39,010 bases of DNA from Candidatus Hodarchaeota archaeon. GTDB lineage: Archaea; Asgardarchaeota; Heimdallarchaeia; Hodarchaeales; Hodarchaeaceae. Under the pieces are notes generated by a model. It was not told the origin of the DNA and searched no databases. It saw only the letters and a program-made list of their open reading frames with translations. How positions within the stretch are numbered: the stretch's first letter is position 1; the number at the start of each line of letters is the position of its first letter. The stretch is taken from assembly GCA_016840035.1 (NCBI GenBank), contig JAEOTC010000092.1:1-39010 (forward strand), written 5' to 3'. The position numbers and the translations under genes were made by a program. This document shows, piece by piece, positions 1-9,240 of the stretch.

Positions 1-2
1 AA

Positions 3-3000
3 GCGGAAATCAATGTTCGAAAAAATATTTTAGAAAAGGGTTTTTACTTATTTGAAGAGGCAAGAGGGTTATTTGATGATATGGAGCATCATCAGAAAGT
101 TATCAACATTGAAAAGACTGTGTTTGCGGAACTTGGACTAGAAATCCTACAGAAGAATTTTACGAACCCTGAAAAACGGGAGGTAGCTGAAACACTAATC
201 TCACGATCAAAAGCCGCTCATCTCCAAGCACAATCGCTGCATGAATTTTCTAAAATCTTAATTGAAGTAGGTAAAATTTATTTACACAATAACCAGATCG
301 ATACCGCTTTTAATACATTTGATGATGCTATTGATAATTCAAGGATTGTTGGAGATGAGACAGTACCAAATGATGTCATAGAATTCCTCTACTCTGAAGG
401 AACCAACGCAATGGTTAAACTGATTCAATCCTCAAAGGCAAATTTTAAGGATCCGGATAAACTGCCCCCAATGCGTTTTTTCGCAAAGATAAGCGAGATC
501 TGTAAGAGTACAGCACGTGATCAGAGAATAGAAAATGTCGCTATTTATATTCGGGAAGTAGGAAAACAGTTAATTGAACAGGGTTTAATTAAAGACGATT
601 TTATTTATATTACTAAAGCTGTAGATCTGCTAATTTCTCATTCGAGATTTGCTGGGATTCACAAAATTACAGATGAGCTTGAAAACAAAATCGATGAATT
701 TCTTGAGAAAAATATGGTAGTTGAGGCTGAAAAGCTAGAGGAATTCCTCGTTAAAGCATTCACAGACATTAATGAAAAGGAATCAGCAGGTCAAGTAAAA
801 CTCAAGTTTGCACAGTACTACAACCGGTTGGCAAACTTCGAGAAAGAGTTGGAATATTTACGAGAGATCAGCGATCTTTACCAACAAGCTGAACATTCTA
901 CCTTGCAAGCGTTCGCAAGAACTTTAGAGGAGTTATTTATACCTGTAAAAACCACTCTTTTTCAAAGTGATTTTCTCAATATTCTTGGTAATGTCTATTT
1001 ACTATTGGAGGATGGAGATCGATATGATTCACTATTTTCTCAACAAACAAAATTTCTTCTTCAGAACGACCAAGTTGATGAAGCTCTTTCACTCTTCAGT
1101 CAAAATTTTACCTATCTCCGAAGGACAAAAAATGTATCCAGAGCAATGGACCGTTCAAATGAGATAATCGAGAGTTTAAGGGAAAAACAACAGTATACTT
1201 TTATGATTTCGATCATCCATAATCAAGTAAACTTCTTAATCCAGACGAATGCAGGTACTGAAGATGTTGTTCCTGCAGTTCAACGATTAGAAGCTTTAAT
1301 TAATCGATTTCTTGCAAATGAGGACGAATTTACCTTTATCGACCCAGTGTATACTTTAATAACGAATATGTATGATTTTATTGGTATAAAGGAAGCACAA
1401 GGTGATTCTGCTTTTGAAATTAGTGTCAATTTCTTTGAAAAGGGGTTTACTGATCGAGGTTTCGAATATTTGGGGAAAGCATTCAATATTTTCTTACAGG
1501 AACAAATTATGGGAAAAATTGGATTAATCCTTGATTTCGTAGAGAATGGCAAAAACAAGCTACTCGAGGAGAAATCAAGTGATCCACTTGCTGGTCGTTA
1601 TCTCGAATTTCTTATTTCTTGTCTCATTCAATTAAAACACGATGCTGATGCAGCAAATCTGATGTTAGAAAAAGCAGTTCAACTCATTCCTCTTGAAGAA
1701 ACTCTAGCATTTAAACAATTTAGAGCTGCTAGGTCTATCATGTCTCAGATTGGTACAATGGACGAAGTGACTGAATTTGATAAGACTTTTGGATCAGCAC
1801 TCTTAAGCCATGGAAAAACGGACCAAGGTATTGAATTCTTGGCTGATACAAAGCAGCAGACCTCAATTGACTCACTCTCGATTGCAGACGCATATCTATC
1901 AAACGCGCAATCTCATTTTTCCAACAAAGATTATGATACATATTTTACACTTGTAGATCAGGCCCTAAATATCTATTCTGAGTTAGAAATGTTGCAGGAG
2001 GCTTCTTCTATAGCATTAGCAGAAGCACGTAAACTGTGGAGTGTAGATAACATTGCCTACACTATGATTTTCTTAGAACGTGCTTGGGAACCACTTTCAA
2101 GAGTCATTGTTACAGAAGTTACCCTCTCAATCCAACCCATTACTCAAGTCCTAACTGGTTTCATTGACGAGTTATTTTCTCAGCGTCGTTTTGATGAAGC
2201 TTTGGGCTTTATTGAACTTCTTGAACGGATTTATAAACATTTTAATCAATTGGATAAAATCCTTGAAATAGAGCGGAAGAAAATCGAAGCTTTTATTGGT
2301 CGAGGGAATTATGATGGTGCAATCGCTAAAGTATATGATGTCGTTAATCTTGGGATTGACGATTTTAAAATTAATGAAGTAGCGATTTTAATCCATGACT
2401 TTCTACCCTATTTTTTCCAATATGCCCCTGGAAAGACTAAGGACATTCTTAAGCTCTATTTCAAACTTCTAATGGGATCTACTAGTCCAAATTCGTCATT
2501 AGTTGATGAAACGGCCGAAAAATATGCTAATTTAGTGTTTAGCACACTGGATCGAAATGAAACAGATCTTTTCAATTCACAACTGACTCTACTCATTGAT
2601 TCATTGGTAGAAATGAAGGAAGCAGGTAATCAAGCGATCACCCTTACAATGGATGTGATCAACAAATTTATTGATCGATCATTGTTCAAAAGAATTGCTC
2701 AATTACTAACCCAACATCAAGAGAGTTATAATTCCCTTTTACCTGAATTTAAATTGAAGCTTATAAAAGAATTAAATCCTGTTCTCACCTCGAAGAATTT
2801 TCCCGAAGATCAGGTACTATCTCTTATCCCCTGGTTAGGTGCATTTGCCAAACCGTTAAATGATGAAGAAAAGGATACAGCTGCGATTATTTTATTTAAC
2901 CTTGGAAACTTTTATCGAAAGAAGAAGGAAATCAAGATGGCAGCACACGAAGAAGCATTAAAAGTGTCTCAGGGGATTTCTAGCACGGTAACTACATTTA

Positions 3001-3329
3001 ATTTACTAGAGGCCCAATTTAGAACTGAATTCAGTGCGGGAGAATATATCAGATCCTTGGAAATTCTAGATGATATTATTGATAAACTCACTGATCAAAC
3101 TGTGTCAAAAGAAATTGCCGTTAACTTCATTGATCTTTTAAATGAACTTCTTCCCGATTTAGGTCGACGAAAGAAGAAAAAATGGTTGGATCTTTTTACA
3201 GAAAAATACCAGATTATCAGTACAAAATTTCTTGGGGAGAAAATTGTGATGTCTGCGGCGGATGAACAGTATTCAGAACAGCTTTTGGATGAAATGATGG
3301 ATTTTACAAGTAAAAAAGAAAAGAAATAA
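3..3329 (+). CDS. Large TPR-like alpha-solenoid protein, 5'-partial
   Basis: The first ATG in the window is at 81, but the same frame is open back to base 3 with no stop, and the upstream codons read as similar helical sequence (residues such as KNILEKG and FEEARGLFDD). The true start therefore probably lies left of the window, and at least 1,108 codons are visible. The protein is soluble, with no signal peptide or TM. It is almost wholly alpha-helical, with repeated pairs of amphipathic helices spaced like TPR/SEL1 units (for example near residues 240-275, 600-660 and 720-770 counted from base 81). This suggests a long alpha-solenoid scaffold. It lacks crisp canonical TPR consensus, so partners cannot be named. 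A small protein follows 81 bases downstream on the same strand. Such solenoids are common in Asgard genomes; any role in trafficking or assembly is inference. Confidence 0.85.
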   Translation, partial: AEINVRKNILEKGFYLFEEARGLFDDMEHHQKVINIEKTVFAELGLEILQKNFTNPEKREVAETLISRSKAAHLQAQSLHEFSKILIEVGKIYLHNNQIDTAFNTFDDAIDNSRIVGDETVPNDVIEFLYSEGTNAMVKLIQSSKANFKDPDKLPPMRFFAKISEICKSTARDQRIENVAIYIREVGKQLIEQGLIKDDFIYITKAVDLLISHSRFAGIHKITDELENKIDEFLEKNMVVEAEKLEEFLVKAFTDINEKESAGQVKLKFAQYYNRLANFEKELEYLREISDLYQQAEHSTLQAFARTLEELFIPVKTTLFQSDFLNILGNVYLLLEDGDRYDSLFSQQTKFLLQNDQVDEALSLFSQNFTYLRRTKNVSRAMDRSNEIIESLREKQQYTFMISIIHNQVNFLIQTNAGTEDVVPAVQRLEALINRFLANEDEFTFIDPVYTLITNMYDFIGIKEAQGDSAFEISVNFFEKGFTDRGFEYLGKAFNIFLQEQIMGKIGLILDFVENGKNKLLEEKSSDPLAGRYLEFLISCLIQLKHDADAANLMLEKAVQLIPLEETLAFKQFRAARSIMSQIGTMDEVTEFDKTFGSALLSHGKTDQGIEFLADTKQQTSIDSLSIADAYLSNAQSHFSNKDYDTYFTLVDQALNIYSELEMLQEASSIALAEARKLWSVDNIAYTMIFLERAWEPLSRVIVTEVTLSIQPITQVLTGFIDELFSQRRFDEALGFIELLERIYKHFNQLDKILEIERKKIEAFIGRGNYDGAIAKVYDVVNLGIDDFKINEVAILIHDFLPYFFQYAPGKTKDILKLYFKLLMGSTSPNSSLVDETAEKYANLVFSTLDRNETDLFNSQLTLLIDSLVEMKEAGNQAITLTMDVINKFIDRSLFKRIAQLLTQHQESYNSLLPEFKLKLIKELNPVLTSKNFPEDQVLSLIPWLGAFAKPLNDEEKDTAAIILFNLGNFYRKKKEIKMAAHEEALKVSQGISSTVTTFNLLEAQFRTEFSAGEYIRSLEILDDIIDKLTDQTVSKEIAVNFIDLLNELLPDLGRRKKKKWLDLFTEKYQIISTKFLGEKIVMSAADEQYSEQLLDEMMDFTSKKEKK

Positions 3330-3410
3330 AAGAATCTGAATCATATGAGTAAATTAAATGCGTAATGCATAAAAAGATGTAATGATACAAAATAGTTGTA
3401 GGTTGGAACT

Positions 3411-3833
3411 ATGTCTGTTCAAGATTACAATCCCTGGATGGGTCAAGAGCTAAAAAAACTGATTGATCTCGTAGTAAATAAAGCTTTTAAAACAAATCCT
3501 GAAGCCATTAATTCCCAAATAGCAGAAATACGTCGTGGACTAGAATATGGACTCAATAATCCTGGTGCAATTGACGATTTAGTAATGAAAGTAGCCCGAA
3601 ATTTTGTTGATTCCTTCCAAGTGTACATGAGACAGGCAAAAAGACCAAATACAGGTATTCCTCCAGGTGGTCAGGCAACCGTTCTTACAGGAGGGACTTT
3701 TGAAGAAACTCCAGAAGCAGAACCCGATCAATTCAGTGTAGACGAATTGAAGGGAGCTCTCGCATCCCGTAAAAAGCAGAAGGTTGAGAAGAAAATGAAA
3801 GGGTCTATGGATCTCCTCAAAGACTATGAATGA
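3411..3833 (+). CDS. Small hydrophilic protein of unknown function
   Basis: 140 aa, ATG start preceded by GTAGGTTGG as a weak ribosome binding site. I do not recognise the family. Residues 1-75 are predicted helical. A Gly/Pro/Thr-rich linker (around 80-98) and an acidic patch follow, then a Lys-rich C-terminal helix (about 113-133). There is no TM or signal peptide. It follows the giant solenoid gene on the same strand and could be co-transcribed with it, which would make it a candidate partner. Its stop codon overlaps the end of the convergent P-loop kinase gene by 10 bases. Confidence 0.7.
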   Translation: MSVQDYNPWMGQELKKLIDLVVNKAFKTNPEAINSQIAEIRRGLEYGLNNPGAIDDLVMKVARNFVDSFQVYMRQAKRPNTGIPPGGQATVLTGGTFEETPEAEPDQFSVDELKGALASRKKQKVEKKMKGSMDLLKDYE

Positions 3834-4354
3834 TTGGATATCTTCGTTACTATCTCATCAAGTCTGCTGTTAAGTTCATCGATTGAACCATTATTTTCTA
3901 AATGATAATCTACCGCTAGCTCCATGACTTGGTTTTCTGTCAAATGCTGAGACCATTTTTGCCAATCCGCATCGGAAATCTTTTCGGTGCCTCGTTTTTC
4001 AATTCTACGTCTACGGATATCAGAATCGGTACCAATCCGTATAAATATGAACCCCAGTGGACGTAAGAATTCAATTTCATTTTGTCTTCGGATATCATCA
4101 ATTACGATTGCAGAATCACTTGATTGAACTTTGTTGAAAATATAACGGACCCAGACGTCATCATCAAATTCTCTCATAAATTTCCCAATTCCCTGAAGGA
4201 AGTCTCTTGTTGGTTCAATTTCTAACTCCTTTGCAATATCGCGCATTTTTCCAGATAATCGTAACTTCTTACAATGATATTTTTCACATAAAAAATCTGC
4301 AGCTAGACTCTTTCCTGAACCCATATTCCCTGTAATTCCAATTAATAACCGCAT
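3824..4354 (-). CDS. P-loop nucleotide kinase-like protein (dephospho-CoA kinase/dNMP kinase type)
   Basis: 176 aa. The protein opens with a short beta-strand and a perfect Walker A loop (GNMGSGKS, residues 9-16), followed by a LID-like Arg-rich stretch (RRRRIEKRG, about 133-141). The strand motif VIDDIRRQNEIEF (about 94-106) resembles the D-x-R-x-x-NE motif of phage-type deoxynucleoside monophosphate kinases. Overall fold class and size also fit CoaE-like dephospho-CoA kinases. It probably transfers phosphate from ATP to a small nucleotide-type substrate in the cytosol, but the substrate is undetermined. It is tail-to-tail with the small gene to its left, overlapping by 10 bases. The upstream gene on the same strand is separated by a terminator-like hairpin, so this gene probably has its own promoter. 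Confidence 0.75.
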   Translation of the reverse strand: MRLLIGITGNMGSGKSLAADFLCEKYHCKKLRLSGKMRDIAKELEIEPTRDFLQGIGKFMREFDDDVWVRYIFNKVQSSDSAIVIDDIRRQNEIEFLRPLGFIFIRIGTDSDIRRRRIEKRGTEKISDADWQKWSQHLTENQVMELAVDYHLENNGSIDELNSRLDEIVTKISNHS

Positions 4355-4392
4355 GATAGTCTACTCAACATTTTATGCAAGATTTCTCTAGA

Positions 4393-4451
4393 TTAAAAAA
4401 ATCAATGTTGATCCTGTTAAGGAAAGAAACATTTACTTTTCTAACAGGATC
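4393..4451 (-). terminator. Hairpin plus T-tract terminator after the membrane protein gene
   Basis: GATCCTGTTA (4410-4419) pairs perfectly with TAACAGGATC (4442-4451). The stem is extended imperfectly by AGGAAAG against CTTTTC. Read on the minus strand, the hairpin starts 23 bases after the stop of the 651-aa membrane protein and is followed by a run of seven T. This is a strong stem for an archaeal genome and probably ends transcription before the kinase gene. Confidence 0.65.
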
Positions 4452-4474
4452 TTTAGAAGTTCTAGTCTTATCAA

Positions 4475-6430
4475 TTATTGATCATTTTCCTCGTCTAAAT
4501 AATCTTCACTTGACTCCTGAGGTGCAACTGGTGTAATCTCTTCAGTTTCAGAAGACACGATCTCTTCTATTGGAGTCTCTGAATCATCAACTATTGACTC
4601 TTTTGGTGTATCAACACTTGAGGGAAGATCATAATCCTCTGTTGGGGTTTCTGAATCATCAACTATTGACTCTTCTGGTGTATCGACACTTGAGGGAAGA
4701 TCATCATCCTCTGTTGGAGTAAATGTGGTTGTTGATGTCTCTCTCGTTTTAATTGCTTTATAGATAATATACATTATTCCAAAGAAAAATCCTGCATAAA
4801 ACGCGATGGATTCCACATTTTCAAACGTACCTACAGCGGAGGATAAGATTGTCGTTAATCCAGTAATTGTTCGAAGGGGAGCGTCTGGTATTGCTAATTC
4901 ATAGATATCTCCAAGAATATTAGTGATAATCAGGACAAATGAGGTTGATATAAGTAGAAAGAACATTTCCCCTCTATCCTTGAATCGTGGGGTTACTAGA
5001 GTAACAGAGAGAAACTTGAAGGCACCAGAAAATATGAAAATGATAGGAAGGATTAAAAATGGTAAAAATTCTAATGTAGGCCAAATATCAGCTAAAAATC
5101 CTGAAATAGGCAATACTACTTCGTTATAAAAGAGATAGAAGAAGTTTGGAACCGTTAAATCAATATCGAAATGCAATTGATTTTTTAACATTTCAACGAT
5201 CTCTCCAAAACTATCCCATAAGAGGGATACCCACACACCGAACATAACAAGATATTTAGAAAATACCATTACTCTGGGGGGAGACCTGGCGAGTACCTGT
5301 CCACTTCGAGCTACTTCAATTCCTCTCGACAAAGCTGTAAATATTGCAATGAATGCAAATCCTTCAGCAAAACCTACCACCAATGTGGCAGCGATTGTAA
5401 TTATGATGAAATCTAGTTGAACAAGATCCTCAAAATCCACAATTCGCGTAATAAATGAATCTAGATAGGTGTTAATAATTTCAGCGATATCTATCGCTTC
5501 ACCAGTAAGTAGTTGAATTGTATCCCATCCTGCCCATAGTAATGTTGGGAGGATCCACAAAGTAGCAATGAGGGGAATAATTACAAGTAAATTTACACTA
5601 GTAATAAAGGCAGTTATTTTTACTCCTCTCCACACAATTAAGAAGATTGTTTTTAATACTTGATAGATCCACCAAACCACTGCAAGAAGATACACAATCA
5701 GAACTATTTGCCCAATTGATGTGCTTTGAAGTTGTGCAACAAAAAATGATAGAAAAGGGATAATAATCCATGCGAACAACTTATAAATTGTTCTAACTCC
5801 TTCTTTTTCTTTCTCTTCTATTTCTTCCTCCTTTTTGAATTTTCCAACAACTCTACGCCGTGCAAATGTTGTTAAAATGATAAGAAAGACAATAATAGAG
5901 AAGGCAATAATTAGGAGAAAAAAGGTACCAAAATATAGATTACGCGCTGTTTCATAGAATTTCCTACCCTCAACATCAGAAAGTCCCTCAATCTCGAGAT
6001 CGAAATAATCCAGAATTCCACGCATAAATATTACTGGTAAAAGTTGCAAATATGTTTCTTGTAGGAATACATCTAGGAGAAGATAGATTGCGGAACAAAA
6101 TGACAAAGCAAGCACAGCGAACAACCAAAAACGGGTGTTATAAACCATTTTTCCTGAATCATCTCTTAGCCCAAACTCATTAGCCATGTCAAAAAGGACA
6201 ATTTTCGAAAACCCGAATAAAACAAGGAAAAAACACAAAGATGATAAAATAATGGCAATGACATATTCTGTATTACCATAAGTAACTGTAGACAGATCCT
6301 CAATACTAGCAGAAATAACCATGACAATTATCAGCAAGATTGTAATGACTAAGATCCCGATAATCTTAATCATCTGCTTAGCGAGATACTCTCTCCATGG
6401 AATTCTAGTGACTTTCTCTTTAATTGACAA
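4475..6430 (-). CDS. Polytopic membrane protein with duplicated acidic C-terminal tail
   Basis: 651 aa with roughly ten to twelve hydrophobic segments between residues ~18 and 560, so an integral membrane protein. A charged Lys/Glu loop (KFKKEEEIEEKEKEG) sits near residues 198-212. The C-terminal ~85 residues are hydrophilic, acidic and rich in Ser/Thr/Pro. They contain two near-identical 24-residue units sharing DLPSSVDTP and ESIVDDSETP. I do not recognise the family and see no transporter or enzyme signature. The gene stands alone: a terminator hairpin lies downstream, and a Rab-like GTPase gene is divergent upstream across a 127-base gap. The disordered tail could be a cytosolic or surface docking segment, but topology is not established. 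Confidence 0.8.
   Translation of the reverse strand: MSIKEKVTRIPWREYLAKQMIKIIGILVITILLIIVMVISASIEDLSTVTYGNTEYVIAIILSSLCFFLVLFGFSKIVLFDMANEFGLRDDSGKMVYNTRFWLFAVLALSFCSAIYLLLDVFLQETYLQLLPVIFMRGILDYFDLEIEGLSDVEGRKFYETARNLYFGTFFLLIIAFSIIVFLIILTTFARRRVVGKFKKEEEIEEKEKEGVRTIYKLFAWIIIPFLSFFVAQLQSTSIGQIVLIVYLLAVVWWIYQVLKTIFLIVWRGVKITAFITSVNLLVIIPLIATLWILPTLLWAGWDTIQLLTGEAIDIAEIINTYLDSFITRIVDFEDLVQLDFIIITIAATLVVGFAEGFAFIAIFTALSRGIEVARSGQVLARSPPRVMVFSKYLVMFGVWVSLLWDSFGEIVEMLKNQLHFDIDLTVPNFFYLFYNEVVLPISGFLADIWPTLEFLPFLILPIIFIFSGAFKFLSVTLVTPRFKDRGEMFFLLISTSFVLIITNILGDIYELAIPDAPLRTITGLTTILSSAVGTFENVESIAFYAGFFFGIMYIIYKAIKTRETSTTTFTPTEDDDLPSSVDTPEESIVDDSETPTEDYDLPSSVDTPKESIVDDSETPIEEIVSSETEEITPVAPQESSEDYLDEENDQ
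4571..4714. repeat. Two-copy 72-nt in-frame direct repeat
   Basis: Two tandem copies with a 72-base period (for example GAATCATCAA at 4581 and again at 4653) encode the duplicated 24-residue acidic unit in the tail of the membrane protein. The copies differ at only a few positions, so the duplication is recent or kept similar by conversion. Confidence 0.9.
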
Positions 6431-6557
6431 TATTCCTCAATCCTTAACAATAATGATAAGAACTCTCGTAAGATTTTATTAGATTAACCTTTTATGTCTT
6501 GCTTCCAATTACAAGTTAAACATTGTTGTATCGAGAAACAGTGGAGTCGGGTATTTC

Positions 6558-7106
6558 ATGGATTATACGGAGAAAGCTAAATACCACATGAAAGTGATAG
6601 TATGTGGTACAGGGGCAGTCGGAAAAACTAGTCTTGTTCGCAGATTTGTTGAAAATAAATTCGATTTTAACTATTTACTCACCATCGGAATGGAACCCTC
6701 AAATCGTAAATTACAGGTGAATGGTTTTTTAGTAAATTTAATTATTTTTGATGTTGCAGGACAGGAACGTTTTCAAACTTTGAGAGAAGTTTTCTTCCGG
6801 AAAGCGAATGGAGCATTACTTGTATTCGATTTAACTCGGCCTGATTCTCTTGAAGAGTTATACGAATGGAAGGCCCAAATTGATGAACGGTTAGGAAAGA
6901 ATAAGATCCCTCTTGTTTTGATTGGAAATAAAGCTGATCTCGAGGATATGATCCAAATCGATTATCAAGTCTTAGAAGACACTGTTATTCCTGATTTTCA
7001 GCCTGTGAAATATTTAGAAACCTCAGCCTATCAGAATCATAATGTACATGAGGCATTTTCAATAATTTCTAATGAGGTACTGAAACGGCAAGGGATTATA
7101 AAATAA
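6558..7106 (+). CDS. Rab/Ras-like small GTPase
   Basis: 182 aa with a complete set of G motifs. The P-loop is GTGAVGKTS (G1). A switch I Thr lies in LLTIGMEP (G2), DVAGQERF is G3 with the catalytic Gln kept, GNKAD is G4 and ETSAY is G5. GQERF is the form typical of Rab/Arf-like Ras-superfamily members. The C-terminus (RQGIIK) has no Cys, so no prenylation box as in eukaryotic Rabs; membrane contact, if any, must come through partners. It is a cytosolic GTP-driven switch. It is divergent from the polytopic membrane protein and convergent with the epimerase gene (36-base gap). No GEF or GAP candidate is directly adjacent, although a 7TM-longin protein is encoded two genes away. Confidence 0.95.
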   Translation: MDYTEKAKYHMKVIVCGTGAVGKTSLVRRFVENKFDFNYLLTIGMEPSNRKLQVNGFLVNLIIFDVAGQERFQTLREVFFRKANGALLVFDLTRPDSLEELYEWKAQIDERLGKNKIPLVLIGNKADLEDMIQIDYQVLEDTVIPDFQPVKYLETSAYQNHNVHEAFSIISNEVLKRQGIIK

Positions 7107-7142
7107 CTGTAGTTTAAGAGGAAAAAAGAAAACCAAGGTCCA

Positions 7143-7913
7143 CTAAATTGGTTTCCATCCAATCTTATTAGATCCTTCATCTCTTAAAACTCTTATATTT
7201 TGAATAGGATCCTGTACAAATGCTTTGGATAGTTTATTGAGATCATCTGGATAATAGGGAGGATTCCATTTAATTCCAATCTCTGATTGATAAATTTCTA
7301 AGGGGACACCAATATCAATTACATAGAAGTCTCCTAGATATTTTTGATCCAGAAGAAGTAAACCAGTTTTTACAAAAGCTATTGTCATTGTCGCTAAGGG
7401 GTGAAATTTACTAAAATTTTCACCTGTTGTGATATCTATTCCTGAAGGACAATCCAATGAGATAACAGGATCATTACTTTGAAAGAATGAAAATACCTGT
7501 TCAGTTAGCTGGTCTTCCCGATACTCAAAGTTATATCCCAGATAACAATCTAAGATAATCGTGTTTTCACTACTTTTTGCAGGAATGCCTTCTTTTATTT
7601 CCACACCCACCATTTTAGCTCTTATCAATTGATCCTTAAGTGTTTTATTTGCAATTTCCTCCCCTTTAGGAAGAAAGATAGAGGTTTTACAGCCCCACGC
7701 AGCCAATCTCCTTGCTGCCACCATACCTCCCCCACCATTGCCTCCCGAACCACACACAATCAAATACGAAGTATTCAGATTTCCCATAAGAAAAGCCAAA
7801 CGTGCAAGATTAGCTCCTGCATTTTCCATCATTATTGACAAAGAAATACCTCGTTGTTCCATCAACCGATCTACTTGAATCATTTGTTCACGGGTTATTC
7901 CTGGCAGAACCAA
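7143..7913 (-). CDS. nnrE: NAD(P)H-hydrate epimerase (YjeF N-terminal domain), stand-alone
   Basis: 256 aa. It carries the YjeF_N signature: ITREQMIQVDRLM at the N-terminus, IMMENAG, a Gly-rich loop GSGGNGGGGMVAARRL and the substrate-pocket strand SLDCPSGID. The family epimerises R- and S-NADHX/NADPHX in cofactor repair. In many archaea it is fused to the ADP-dependent dehydratase (NnrD); here only the epimerase half is present. The Gly-rich loop lacks the N and D of the common GNNGGDG form, a variant I recall from other family members. The start is TTG at 7913. An in-frame TAG directly precedes it, a good GGTGAT ribosome binding site lies just upstream, and the next Met would cut into the conserved N-terminal helix. 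Confidence 0.88.
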   Translation of the reverse strand: MVLPGITREQMIQVDRLMEQRGISLSIMMENAGANLARLAFLMGNLNTSYLIVCGSGGNGGGGMVAARRLAAWGCKTSIFLPKGEEIANKTLKDQLIRAKMVGVEIKEGIPAKSSENTIILDCYLGYNFEYREDQLTEQVFSFFQSNDPVISLDCPSGIDITTGENFSKFHPLATMTIAFVKTGLLLLDQKYLGDFYVIDIGVPLEIYQSEIGIKWNPPYYPDDLNKLSKAFVQDPIQNIRVLRDEGSNKIGWKPI

Positions 7914-7976
7914 CTAGATCACCACGTTTCTAGACATCGTAAAAGGGAAGGGAACAACAATCTCCAGTAAACTGAA

Positions 7977-9074
7977 TTATTCCACCCCAAAGCTCTCGTA
8001 CACCAACCGTTTACCTCCTTTAGCAAAAGTATCGGTATTAATATACGACATGGATGCAAGAGATTCTGCAAATTCACGTATGAATCCTGTTGTGAAGCGT
8101 TTTAATGCCCCTCGTAGGAAAAATGTTGTTTGGGGTGTAAGAATCAAGGAAAGAACCTGATTTTTCCGTTCAAGAACTAATTGATTTCCCTCAAGGTTCA
8201 CCTCCGAGATGTCAGCTGTTGACTTAGTAGCCTCTTGCATAAGTGAGGTAATTGCTACAATACCACCTGCAAACAATGCTTCATCAAGAGACTCATCATC
8301 GGCTTTAAAGTCATATGAAAAGAGAGGAACACCAGTTTCATGAATTACTAAGATACGATCGGCTTGATGACGATTAAAGACTGCAAAATTATCACGACTC
8401 CCAAAAGAAATGAAATATAGAATAAAACCAATTGCTACATCTGCACGCAAGAGAATTGTAAACACCATGGAATTTAATGATATAGCAATAGGTTTGAACA
8501 TAAAGGGAACCATATATGCAATAATAATTCCTATGATCATATACTTCAACTGCTTCTTCTGAATTGCCCATGCATCATTGTAACCCTTCCATAAGCTTAA
8601 AATTATGAGTAAACTACCCATCCCAGGTAAGAAAAAGGTTAGAAAATCTGTTAATGGATCAAATGATACGATAAACATATCTAACATAGGATGGTAGGTT
8701 GTTACGAATTCTCCCAACAGAATCGCTACCATTGTCCCACCTAAAAACAATGTATGTACCATTTGTTTCCAAGTAAAGATGGTATCATATTCAAACGCCT
8801 CAAAGAAGTATAATAGGAAACAAACAGACAACATAGAACTTATTATAGACAATTTAGATATTAGAACTAAGAATGATTTATCAGAAATAAACATTGCGAT
8901 TAAACCTGAGCCATCCGCAAATAGTAAGGCAATCAATGCCATTAAAAATAGAGTTAATGTTTTGGCATTATATTTTATCCACCGTTTGGACAGACTAAGG
9001 ACGATTATAATTTCAGCCGACACACATAAAACAGCAATCGTCAATGTTATTATTAAATCAGGTGTAAGGATCAT
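7977..9074 (-). CDS. Seven-TM membrane protein with C-terminal longin-like domain
   Basis: 365 aa. Seven hydrophobic helices are visible at about 6-27, 38-58, 68-90, 105-125, 139-161, 177-195 and 205-224. A soluble region (about 239-345) follows. It begins ILVIHETGVPLFSYDF, continues with a Leu/Gly helix (ALFAGGIVAITSLMQEA), then alternating strands (NQLVLERKNQVLSLIL) and a final amphipathic helix. That strand-helix order is typical of the longin/roadblock-like modules frequent in Asgard proteins. The layout suggests a membrane receptor or anchor presenting a small-GTPase-binding platform to the cytosol; function is inferred. A TATA-like element lies 31-42 bases upstream of the ATG, implying a very short or leaderless transcript. 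Confidence 0.75.
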   Translation of the reverse strand: MILTPDLIITLTIAVLCVSAEIIIVLSLSKRWIKYNAKTLTLFLMALIALLFADGSGLIAMFISDKSFLVLISKLSIISSMLSVCFLLYFFEAFEYDTIFTWKQMVHTLFLGGTMVAILLGEFVTTYHPMLDMFIVSFDPLTDFLTFFLPGMGSLLIILSLWKGYNDAWAIQKKQLKYMIIGIIIAYMVPFMFKPIAISLNSMVFTILLRADVAIGFILYFISFGSRDNFAVFNRHQADRILVIHETGVPLFSYDFKADDESLDEALFAGGIVAITSLMQEATKSTADISEVNLEGNQLVLERKNQVLSLILTPQTTFFLRGALKRFTTGFIREFAESLASMSYINTDTFAKGGKRLVYESFGVE

Positions 9075-9104
9075 TTGGAATCCTCGCTAATCTCTAGATT
9101 TCTC

Positions 9105-9116
9105 CCTTTATATTTC
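9105..9116 (-). promoter_or_regulatory. TATA element for the 7TM-longin gene
   Basis: On the minus strand this reads GAAATATAAAGG, a good archaeal TATA box. It is only 31-42 bases before the ATG at 9074, so transcription would begin within a few bases of the start codon. Confidence 0.45.
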
Positions 9117-9240
9117 TCTCTTGAATTTAGATAAGAAAATTTGTCTTACTATCCGTTTTTAGTAAATTTATCAATCGAATCAAAAGAAATTTTGAACTAA
9201 TATTTGAAAACACCATAGGAATGAGCATTTACTAGACTCT

